In this document: piece by piece, positions 1 through 5,002 of the stretch
Numbering within the stretch: the first letter of the stretch is position 1
How the letters are laid out: each line of letters opens with the position of its first letter
Source: Candidatus Methanoplasma sp.
GTDB taxonomy: Archaea; Thermoplasmatota; Thermoplasmata; Methanomassiliicoccales; Methanomethylophilaceae
Assembly (NCBI GenBank): GCA_031256615.1
Contig: JAIRQG010000049.1
Coordinates: 1-5,002, forward strand
Length of the DNA: 5,002 nucleotides
Direction of reading: 5' to 3'
The notes under the pieces: model-generated
Told to the model about the DNA's origin: nothing
The model's input: the letters and a program-made list of their open reading frames with translations, nothing else
The model's database searches: none
Position numbers and translations under genes: made by a program

Positions 1-65
1 AGGTTCAATATCCCCATGATCAATGGCCGGCCCGCCGGCGTTTTCCAAAGATCGGAGGGATGCAT
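1..65 (-). CDS. Partial N-terminus of a probable dihydropteroate synthase (FolP-like), running off the left edge
   Basis: Reading the minus strand from an ATG at 65 gives 21 complete residues plus part of a leucine codon before the window ends. The stretch contains TPAGRPLIMGILNL. The IMGILN(L/V) segment, preceded by a short basic and Pro/Gly-rich lead, is the first strand of the dihydropteroate synthase TIM barrel, normally followed by TPDSF, which would lie outside the window. The family joins a pterin pyrophosphate to a p-aminobenzoate-type acceptor in folate synthesis; archaea also carry related proteins of less certain role. The ATG lies two bases after the stop of the upstream Fe-S gene, so it is probably co-transcribed with it and larA. 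I see no Shine-Dalgarno sequence before it. The call rests on about 20 residues: the open frame and start are clear, and the family is recognised from memory. Confidence 0.6.
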   Translation of the reverse strand, partial: MHPSDLWKTPAGRPLIMGILN

Positions 66-67
66 GA

Positions 68-1165
68 TCAGAGGTTGCTGTCCACCAGCTCTGTCAGGTC
101 GATCACTTTTATCTTACGGTCGCCTGTGGCAGAGTTAAGGTTCGCAACGCAGAACGGGCACGCAGTCACAACAAGATCGGCGAATTTCGCCTCGTCCAGC
201 CTGGTTCCGCCGATATCTTTCGCTTCCTCCGGATATGCGGACCTGACCCCGCCGCCTCCGCCGCAGCAGTGGCTTCCGGACTTGCTGTACTTCATTTCCT
301 TGAAGTTGATGTTCGGGAACTTCTTCAGGACTTCCCTCGGCGCGTCGTAGACCTTGCAGTGCCTTCCGAGATGGCACGGGTCATGGTAGGTCACTACAAG
401 ACCTTCGATGGGTTTCAGTTTAAGGTTCTGCTTTGCCAGGAACTCCGAGATGTGCAGTACTTTGAAAGGGACCTCCACATATTTGGGATACTCTTCTTTG
501 AACATCCGGAAGCATCCGGAGCATGAAAGGAGCAGCGTTTCGACGCCCAGGGACTTTATGGCATCAACGTTCTTTTTCATCAGTTTCAGAGTGTGTTCGT
601 CATCTGCGCCGATCCTCTGAAGGACCGATCCGCAGCATACCTCATCCACTGTGGTGAAATCCACATTCAGCTTCTTCAGAATGGAAAGCGACGATTCGGC
701 GATTTTCTTCTCCCTGTATGTGGCGGTGCATCCGGCGAAGTAACCGACTTTCGCTTTGCGAGGTTCTATTCCGAGGGTCTTCACTGCAGAAATCTCTTCT
801 TTGTAAGGGTTGTTGTACTTGAGCACGCTGTCCACGATGGCCTTGTGTTTCGGAAGGATGTGCCCGCTCTTCACGAGGTCCGAGCGGCACATTTCGATGA
901 TCCCTACGATGTCAACGCCCGACGGGCAGCGCCTGATGCAGTCTGCGCAGGTAGTACACGTGTACATGTTCTCCACGACCGAGTCGTCTGCTTCAAGATC
1001 TCCGACGAGAAGTCCGTATGTGAGGATTATCCTTCCCCTCGAAAGTGCCGAGTCCCACCCTATCGATTTGAATGAAGGGCACACGGCCTTACAGAACCCG
1101 CACATGGTGCAGGTGCTCAGCGCTTTTTTTACTTCAGCTATCTTTTCTGCTTTGAATTCGCTCAT
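68..1165 (-). CDS. (Fe-S)-binding oxidoreductase subunit with two [4Fe-4S] sites and two CCG domains (HdrD/GlcF/LldE-like)
   Basis: This 365-residue protein has a bacterial-ferredoxin-type N-terminal half with two CxxCxxCxxxC motifs: C19, C22, C25, C29 and C70, C73, C76, C80, each ending in Cys-Pro. Two cysteine-rich CCG domains follow. The first has C146, C177-C178-G179 and C215/C218; the second has C264, C300-C301-G302 and C336/C339, with a run of glycines after the second CCG. This layout is that of HdrD (HdrC fused to HdrB) and of GlcF-type subunits of 2-hydroxyacid dehydrogenases. In HdrB/HdrD the CCG motifs bind non-cubane [4Fe-4S] clusters at a disulfide-reducing site; in GlcF-type proteins they pass electrons from a flavin subunit. 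There is no signal peptide or membrane segment, so it is cytosolic or peripheral. I chose the ATG at 1165, one base after the larA stop. A TTG at 1174 would add three residues and overlap larA. Next to LarA, a role in 2-hydroxyacid oxidation is likely; a heterodisulfide reductase role remains possible. No flavin subunit is in view. Confidence 0.88.
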   Translation of the reverse strand: MSEFKAEKIAEVKKALSTCTMCGFCKAVCPSFKSIGWDSALSRGRIILTYGLLVGDLEADDSVVENMYTCTTCADCIRRCPSGVDIVGIIEMCRSDLVKSGHILPKHKAIVDSVLKYNNPYKEEISAVKTLGIEPRKAKVGYFAGCTATYREKKIAESSLSILKKLNVDFTTVDEVCCGSVLQRIGADDEHTLKLMKKNVDAIKSLGVETLLLSCSGCFRMFKEEYPKYVEVPFKVLHISEFLAKQNLKLKPIEGLVVTYHDPCHLGRHCKVYDAPREVLKKFPNINFKEMKYSKSGSHCCGGGGGVRSAYPEEAKDIGGTRLDEAKFADLVVTACPFCVANLNSATGDRKIKVIDLTELVDSNL

Positions 1166-1166
1166 C

Positions 1167-2408
1167 TTATTCAACCCTGGGTATTGTTACGCTCCCATCC
1201 ATCAGCACTATGACCCTGGCATCGGGGCTCTGCTTAAGCGCTTCTTTCACGGCGGCATCCACTGTCTGGAAAGGCGTTATGTTCGCAGCTCTGATCATTT
1301 CCGGATCCAGGTCCGTTACCGCCCATATGTCGGCCCAGACAGCTATCTCCGCCATCTTGGCTGCTTTGTGATATCCTAGTTTATATTCTTTGCTCAGGTT
1401 CTCCAGAACCTGCTTGGGGTCCTTCGATGAAGAAAGCTGCGTCAGGAAGGTCGGATGTCCGACACCCTCCCTGCACTTGGAGACCATGATGATCTTTCCT
1501 CCTTCCTTAAGGGCCCACTTTCCGTTGTCAAGGGCTTTCTGAGACTGGTAAAGGTCCACATCCATCGGGTAGGGTGCGACTGATATAACGATGTCCGCTT
1601 TCTCCGGTATCGGAACGGAGAACACCTGGTTTGCCCATTCCACCGCTTTGTCGAAAGCGGGGTTCAGGCTCCCGGATGCTACCTTGTAGATGTGCTGGTG
1701 GCGGTCGAGGACCATCTGTATGGAGAATATCTCCTTGCCTTTGACCACTTCCAAAGCATCCATCATGTCCTCGTGGACGGGGTTGCCTTCGAGGACCAGC
1801 GACTGGGCCTCCTTCTTCATTGCCAGTTTGTGGTTGGTCTCAACAGTAAGGAATGACGCAACGCCCGGAAGGAATGATTTCCTTCCTCCTGTATAGCCTG
1901 CGAAATAGTGGGGTTCGACGCTTGTTACGATCACAAGCCTGTCGGCCTCCACCGCGATCTTGTTGACCTCCATGGGTGTGCCGTTCTTTGATACGCCCAG
2001 GCTGACGCACTCGGATTTTTTGGCGTCGTGGGATATGATCCTGTCCTTGAGATACTCATAGTGTTTGCCGAAGACGAAGTTGTATTCTTCCGATGTCATG
2101 TCCCTGTGGGTTCCGGTGGCGATAAGATATCTTGCTTCGCGGAGGTCCATTCTTTTTGATAGGGCGTCGAGCACCTTTGCGGTCGGCGTAGGTCTGGTCC
2201 CGTCATTGACAATAAAGACTATGTCCTTTCCGCCCTCAAGGAATTTGGACAGCGAGGCATATCCCATCGGGCTGTCGATGGATTCGTTAATAACCTCATC
2301 TGGGTCTCTGCACTTTACGTCCATGGGATAGAACGTTCCGATGTAGTTCTTATCCGGAACCTCGGTCTTCTGGACCATGTCCTTACCGTATTTGATATCA
2401 AGTTTCAT
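1167..2408 (-). CDS. larA: LarA-superfamily nickel-pincer-dependent 2-hydroxyacid racemase/epimerase
   Basis: The protein is 413 residues, close to the usual LarA length of about 420. LarA enzymes use a nickel-pincer nucleotide to move a hydride on and off the C2 of a 2-hydroxyacid; lactate racemase is the type member, and homologues act on other 2-hydroxyacids. Visible signature residues are NDGTRP at 68-73 (Asp69 and Arg72, the DxxTRP motif), ATGTHR with His101, VEPHYFAGYTGGRKS with His167 and Lys177 (the lysine that carries the cofactor in known LarA), His193 in ETNHKLA, and YQSQKAL at 287-293. In the last motif Gln288 and Lys291 have the spacing of the substrate-contacting Gln/Lys pair. 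All the main catalytic and cofactor positions are therefore kept and the enzyme looks active. The substrate cannot be read from sequence. It is the first gene of the minus-strand unit, and the Fe-S gene starts one base after its stop. The cofactor genes larB, larC and larE are not in the window. The ATG at 2408 lacks a Shine-Dalgarno sequence, so the transcript probably has a very short leader. Confidence 0.92.
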   Translation of the reverse strand: MKLDIKYGKDMVQKTEVPDKNYIGTFYPMDVKCRDPDEVINESIDSPMGYASLSKFLEGGKDIVFIVNDGTRPTPTAKVLDALSKRMDLREARYLIATGTHRDMTSEEYNFVFGKHYEYLKDRIISHDAKKSECVSLGVSKNGTPMEVNKIAVEADRLVIVTSVEPHYFAGYTGGRKSFLPGVASFLTVETNHKLAMKKEAQSLVLEGNPVHEDMMDALEVVKGKEIFSIQMVLDRHQHIYKVASGSLNPAFDKAVEWANQVFSVPIPEKADIVISVAPYPMDVDLYQSQKALDNGKWALKEGGKIIMVSKCREGVGHPTFLTQLSSSKDPKQVLENLSKEYKLGYHKAAKMAEIAVWADIWAVTDLDPEMIRAANITPFQTVDAAVKEALKQSPDARVIVLMDGSVTIPRVE

Positions 2409-2436
2409 TTAAGACCGAAAAAGTGGATTGCTTAGT

Positions 2437-2446
2437 CTTATATTAA
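2437..2446 (-). promoter_or_regulatory. Candidate TATA box for the larA operon
   Basis: The minus strand reads TTAATATAAG here, within a longer A/T-rich stretch. Its centre lies about 34 bases upstream of the larA ATG. Archaeal transcription usually starts about 26 bases after the TATA centre, which would give a leader of roughly 7-8 bases. That agrees with the absence of a ribosome binding site. The same A/T-rich patch, read on the plus strand (CTTATATTAA), could also drive rightward transcription. This is position and motif evidence only. Confidence 0.45.
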
Positions 2447-2494
2447 TTAGTATTTATGGAGTGACCTGAGGAGGATATCTTTTGCGAGGATGCA

Positions 2495-2508
2495 TATGGA
2501 ATCCCATA
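2495..2508. promoter_or_regulatory. Short inverted repeat upstream of the thiL promoter, possible operator
   Basis: TATGG and CCATA form perfect 5-base arms around a 4-base spacer, ending about 8 bases before the candidate thiL TATA box. The position would suit a repressor or activator site in this divergent region. A 5-base repeat is expected by chance often enough that this stays weak. No ligand-sensing RNA structure was recognised; in particular I could not match the conserved TPP-riboswitch segments. Confidence 0.18.
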
Positions 2509-2516
2509 AGACAACT

Positions 2517-2524
2517 CTTATTTA
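2517..2524 (+). promoter_or_regulatory. Candidate TATA box for thiL, consistent with a leaderless transcript
   Basis: CTTATTTA is centred about 26-27 bases before the A of the thiL start codon, the usual distance from an archaeal TATA box to the transcription start. Transcription would then begin at or next to the ATG at 2547. This fits the lack of a properly spaced Shine-Dalgarno sequence: the nearest purine run, AGGATA, is about 10 bases or more from the ATG and is weak. The upstream BRE element is not a strong match. Confidence 0.45.
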
Positions 2525-2546
2525 GCGAGCAGGATATACTCAAAGA

Positions 2547-3488
2547 ATGGTCTCTTTAAGGGAAATGGGGGAAAGGGAACTCATCCGCAATATCCGAAGC
2601 ATCATCCGGCCGCCGCCTGGACTGGGGCCCGGCGATGACTCTGCCATAATTCCGTTGGCGGGGGGAGACATTGTTGCGTGTATCGACAGCGTCACATTCG
2701 AAAGGCATTTTCCGAAAGGCATGAGATATGAGGAATTCGGCTGGACGGCAGCCGCGGTCAACATAAGCGACCTGGCGGCAATGGGCGCAGAGCCCATCGG
2801 GCTGCTGGCGGCGCTGACGATGCCTCCGGATCTTGAAGCAGATTCTCTATACAGCATCATGGCCGGCATGGACAACTGTGCCGAGTCATTCGGAGCATAC
2901 ATTTACGGCGGGGACACCAAGTTCGGCAGCGGTGCTGTCTCATGTACAGCGATAGGCACGCTGAACGGCAGGTCTCCGATGCTGAGGTCCGGCGCAAGGC
3001 CGGGAGACATCATAGCGGTCACCGGGGCGCTCGGGTCCGCCGCCGCCGAATTCTTTGCAAAAGAGAACAATCTCGATTACGCTCCGCCGTTCTCTTCTCT
3101 TAAGATACCGATCCCCCGCGTAGCGGAAGGCATCTCCATGTCCGCATCCGGTGCGGTCACGTCATGCATCGATCTCTCTGACGGGCTTGCCGAGGGCGCA
3201 AAGAGCATATGCAGCGCCAGCCGCGTGGGGATGGACATCTTCATGAGGTTCCTGCCAGAAGGCCACGGCGTTGACGAGGTATCTTCCGAAACAGGCATCT
3301 CAAAGGAAGACCTGATGCTGTATTGGGGCGGAGAATACGAACTGTTATTCACATTCGACAAAGGTAAGAAGGATGCGCTGTACGACATCGATCTGGAATT
3401 CTCCATAATCGGTAAAGTCACGAATGAAGATGTGCCGTACATAATCCACGAAAACAAAAGGATGGCGATGGAAAACGGCAAACACTAA
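2547..3488 (+). CDS. thiL: Thiamine-monophosphate kinase
   Basis: ThiL phosphorylates thiamine monophosphate with ATP to give thiamine pyrophosphate, the last step of the salvage and de novo pathway, in the cytosol. The 313-residue protein has the family order of motifs: MGERELI near the N-terminus, PGDDSAII at 28-35 (ATP/Mg loop), CIDSVTFERHF at 45-55 (the TTDxLVEGxHF position), the NISDLAAMGAEP block at 72-83, YGGDTKFG at 120-127, RPGDIIAVTGALG at 151-163, CIDLSDGLAEGAKS at 207-220, and GGEYELLFTF at 261-270. The last motif is one acidic residue shorter than the bacterial GGEDYELLF. Length and motif order fit a full AIR-synthase-like fold. The ATG at 2547 is the only start between an in-frame TAG at 2523 and Met7. 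It is divergent from larA and is followed by amrS on the same strand. I see no functional link between the two plus-strand genes beyond probable co-transcription. Confidence 0.88.
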   Translation: MVSLREMGERELIRNIRSIIRPPPGLGPGDDSAIIPLAGGDIVACIDSVTFERHFPKGMRYEEFGWTAAAVNISDLAAMGAEPIGLLAALTMPPDLEADSLYSIMAGMDNCAESFGAYIYGGDTKFGSGAVSCTAIGTLNGRSPMLRSGARPGDIIAVTGALGSAAAEFFAKENNLDYAPPFSSLKIPIPRVAEGISMSASGAVTSCIDLSDGLAEGAKSICSASRVGMDIFMRFLPEGHGVDEVSSETGISKEDLMLYWGGEYELLFTFDKGKKDALYDIDLEFSIIGKVTNEDVPYIIHENKRMAMENGKH

Positions 3489-3495
3489 CCCAAAC

Positions 3496-3591
3496 ATCGA
3501 AGCCAGATATTATCAGAAGGAGGGTCTGGTTTACATCTGCGGGCTGTGCCCGCACAGGTGCAGGATACCTCCAGGCGGGTTCGGAAGATGT
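3496..3591 (+). other. In-frame upstream segment coding the conserved N-terminus of AmrS but lacking a standard start codon
   Basis: Directly before the ATG at 3592, and in the same frame, the DNA codes for EARYYQKEGLVYICG, then LCPHRCRIPPGGFGRC. That is the usual N-terminal Cys segment of AmmeMemoRadiSam radical SAM proteins (CxLCPHxCxIxxGxxGxC). The open frame runs back to a TAA at 3442 with no ATG, GTG or TTG. The codon before GAA-GCC-AGA is ATC at 3496. If it were ATG, the protein would be 330 residues, the usual family length, starting 7 bases after the thiL stop. The options are initiation at ATC or another rare start, a recent mutation, or a base-call error. A purine run, AGAAGGAGGG (3515-3524), looks like a ribosome binding site but lies inside this coding segment. 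Confidence 0.7.
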
Positions 3592-4488
3592 ATGGCAAGG
3601 AAAGGCGAGGAAACGAAGCTGATCGCCAACAATTACGGAAAATTATCATCATTCAGCGTCGACCCCATCGAAAAGAAACCGCTTTATCACTACTATCCGA
3701 AAAGCAAGATATTCTCTATAGGAGGGATAGGATGCAACATGTCCTGCAAGCACTGTCAGAATTATTCGATATCGATGTCCCCTGCAGGCAGGAAGCGCAC
3801 AACTTACGAATCGCCGGAGGATATCGTGGCATTCTGCGGAAAGGAGAAGTTCGACGCCATCGCTTTCACATACAACGAGCCGGTGATCTGGTTCGAGTAC
3901 ATCATGGATATAGTGGACGAAGCGCCGGACCTGCGGTATGTGCTTGTGAGCAACGGCTTGGTATGTGAGGACCCTCTGAGGGAATTGTGCAGGGTCAGCG
4001 ACGCTATGAACATAGACATCAAAGGGTTCACGGATGATTTCTACATGAAAGTATGCGGCGCGCATCTCGCCGATGTCATGAGGTCGGCAGAGATCATCAG
4101 CGAAGAGGGCGTGCATATTGAGCTCACATACCTTGTGATACCGGGTTACAACGACACTGAAGAAGAGATCGAGAAGTTCTCTTCATGGGTGCGGGACGAG
4201 CTGTCCCCGGAGACCCCTGTGCATTTCTCAAGGTTCCATCCCGACTTTGAGATGATGAATGTCCCGATCACTCCTCTCGAGACCTTGTTCATGTGCAGAG
4301 AGATCGCGATGGAAGGCGGCATCGAATATGTGTACGTGGGAAATGTGCTTGATGACGAAGCATCCAACACCTACTGTCCAGAATGCGGAGCGCTGGCGAT
4401 CCGCCGCACGGGATATCTCGTTGATATAGTGGGTCTGAACGGCGACCGCTGCGCACGGTGCAGAAGGAAGCTGCACATCATACGATGA
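3592..4488 (+). CDS. amrS: AmmeMemoRadiSam system radical SAM enzyme
   Basis: From the first usable ATG the protein has 298 residues. It contains the radical SAM cluster motif GCNMSCKHCQN with C48, C52 and C55, preceded by VDPIEKKPLYHYYP at 23-36, a hallmark of this family. Other typical blocks are FTYNEP at 93-98, VSNG at 119-122, DIKGF at 142-146 and LVIPGYND at 181-188. A C-terminal zinc-ribbon-like element has C262/C265 and C287/C290. The family is related to pyruvate formate-lyase activating enzymes and usually accompanies Memo and AMMECR1 proteins; its substrate is not something I can state, and neither partner is in this window. Homology continues in frame upstream to about 3496 (see the separate entry), so this ATG is probably not the ancestral start. 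A protein starting here would lack the four N-terminal cysteines. It follows thiL on the same strand and overlaps the convergent peptidase gene by 11 bases. Confidence 0.88.
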   Translation: MARKGEETKLIANNYGKLSSFSVDPIEKKPLYHYYPKSKIFSIGGIGCNMSCKHCQNYSISMSPAGRKRTTYESPEDIVAFCGKEKFDAIAFTYNEPVIWFEYIMDIVDEAPDLRYVLVSNGLVCEDPLRELCRVSDAMNIDIKGFTDDFYMKVCGAHLADVMRSAEIISEEGVHIELTYLVIPGYNDTEEEIEKFSSWVRDELSPETPVHFSRFHPDFEMMNVPITPLETLFMCREIAMEGGIEYVYVGNVLDDEASNTYCPECGALAIRRTGYLVDIVGLNGDRCARCRRKLHIIR

Positions 4489-5002
4489 GGAACAGCGGGC
4501 TGCCTACCAGGACCACGATCGCGGTCGCGGCCGTGATCAGTATGATGAAAGGTATCATCGGAGTGACCCACACTGTATCCTGTCCGGCCGCTTTGAGTCT
4601 TGTGTAGATGCCGGCGATCTCCTCATCTTTAGGTGTTTTTATATGTGTGATCTCGCCGCCGATGACATCTTCCAACGGCCACACCTTCGAATTCTCCGCC
4701 TTTGAAATGTCCATCCTGTATCCGGAGAACATCCTTCCGGAGAGGCCGCCTTCTTTTGCGTTCCTCGCCGCGAAATACAGGATCACGGGTACGATCAATA
4801 CCGCCGCAAGGAACAATACCGATATCGAACAGACGAATATCTGGCTGAAGAGGTTGTCCGGCACGTCTATCGCCGGCAGCCCGAAGAAGCCGGGGTAAAG
4901 AGGGAACATCATCGACAGAGTGATCAGACATTTCGTGTCCGCTCCTCCTTTGACGGCGCCGATGAAGTACATGCCGACGTATATCAGGTAGCAAAGAGGC
5001 AC
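4478..5002 (-). CDS. Archaeal A24-family prepilin/preflagellin peptidase, C-terminal part (5' end outside window)
   Basis: The last 174 or so residues of a membrane protein are visible; the gene enters from the right edge. FIGAVKGGADTKCLI near the start of the visible part contains the GxGD-type active-site aspartate (GGAD, residues 19-22), and the first catalytic Asp should lie in the missing N-terminal portion. Hydrophobic segments are at about 3-17, 53-78 and 148-172. Between the last two lies a soluble cytosolic stretch with SGYRMDI at 93-99. The ending VWVTPMIPF plus a final membrane helix is typical of archaeal FlaK-type enzymes (archaeal A24 C-terminal domain). Such enzymes cut class III signal peptides from archaellins, pilins and other secreted binding proteins at the inner face of the membrane. 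The GTG at 5002 should not be taken as the start: known members have about 55 or more residues before the second Asp. The substrate is unknown, as no pilin or archaellin gene is in view. Confidence 0.85.
   Translation of the reverse strand: MPLCYLIYVGMYFIGAVKGGADTKCLITLSMMFPLYPGFFGLPAIDVPDNLFSQIFVCSISVLFLAAVLIVPVILYFAARNAKEGGLSGRMFSGYRMDISKAENSKVWPLEDVIGGEITHIKTPKDEEIAGIYTRLKAAGQDTVWVTPMIPFIILITAATAIVVLVGSPLFLIV

Noticed and set aside
26..44. A GC-rich hairpin (GCCGG, 4-base loop, CCGGC) followed by G and TTTT on the plus strand, resembling an intrinsic terminator.
   Set aside because: It falls inside the reading frame of the FolP-like gene on the minus strand and codes for its Thr-Pro-Ala-Gly-Arg-Pro stretch. 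The T run is only four bases, and I see no plus-strand gene ending before it.
1166..1174. A TTG start at 1174 for the Fe-S protein, adding Met-Asn-Lys and overlapping larA.
   Set aside because: An ATG lies three codons later, one base past the larA stop, and the extra residues add nothing to the first cysteine motif. It remains a possible alternative.
593..1379. Long open frames on the plus strand (593-1075 and 810-1379) opposite the Fe-S gene and the 3' end of larA.
   Set aside because: They are antisense to genes with clear motifs, and their translations show no recognisable domain. GC-rich codon use on the opposite strand explains their length.
2490..2525. An 11-codon reading frame (ATG at 2490, TAG at 2523) in frame with thiL. 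If TAG were read through, for example as pyrrolysine, it would extend ThiL at its N-terminus.
   Set aside because: ThiL already has a complete family N-terminus from 2547, the TAG sits next to the likely thiL TATA box, and nothing in the window shows pyrrolysine use. None of the five visible stop codons is TAG, but that is too few to argue from.
2460..2546. A possible TPP riboswitch ahead of thiL, prompted by CTGAGGAGGAT near 2467-2476.
   Set aside because: The conserved CTGAGA and ACCTGATCTGG-type segments are not both present, and the likely leaderless start would leave no room for an RNA leader.

Overview
The window looks like an archaeal chromosome segment, most likely euryarchaeal. The main evidence is the C-terminal half of an archaeal-type A24 (preflagellin/prepilin) peptidase at the right end. 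Supporting signs are A/T-rich TATA-like boxes about 26-34 bases upstream of the first genes of both transcription units, start codons with little or no Shine-Dalgarno sequence, and an HdrD-like iron-sulfur protein. A Thermoplasmata / Methanomassiliicoccales-type organism would fit, but that is inference and not proven here. Coding is dense, and I see no RNA gene, mobile element, CRISPR array or foreign-looking island.

Left part (1-2408, minus strand): a tightly packed three-gene unit read right to left. It starts with a LarA-superfamily nickel-pincer-dependent 2-hydroxyacid racemase/epimerase (1167-2408). One base later comes a two-[4Fe-4S], two-CCG-domain protein of the HdrD/GlcF type (68-1165). 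Two bases after that a further gene starts and runs off the left edge (1-65). Its first residues read like the N-terminus of dihydropteroate synthase (FolP). The pairing suggests 2-hydroxyacid metabolism: LarA interconverts stereoisomers and the Fe-S protein takes part in electron transfer from or to the acid. No flavin subunit is visible in the window.

Middle (2409-2546): a 138-base divergent intergenic region with a candidate promoter in each direction and a small inverted repeat. No other gene is convincing there.

Right part (2547-4488, plus strand): thiamine-monophosphate kinase ThiL, followed by the radical SAM enzyme of the AmmeMemoRadiSam set (AmrS). The conserved N-terminal part of AmrS, a four-cysteine segment, is present in frame upstream of the first available ATG (3592), but no ATG, GTG or TTG precedes it. 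One base change (ATC to ATG at 3496) would restore a normal 330-residue protein. This is the most notable anomaly in the window.

Right edge (4478-5002, minus strand): the C-terminal portion of the A24 peptidase, convergent with amrS and overlapping its 3' end by 11 bases.

I did not find a clearly new multi-gene system. The points worth a second look are the missing amrS start and the LarA / HdrD-like / FolP-like gene cluster.
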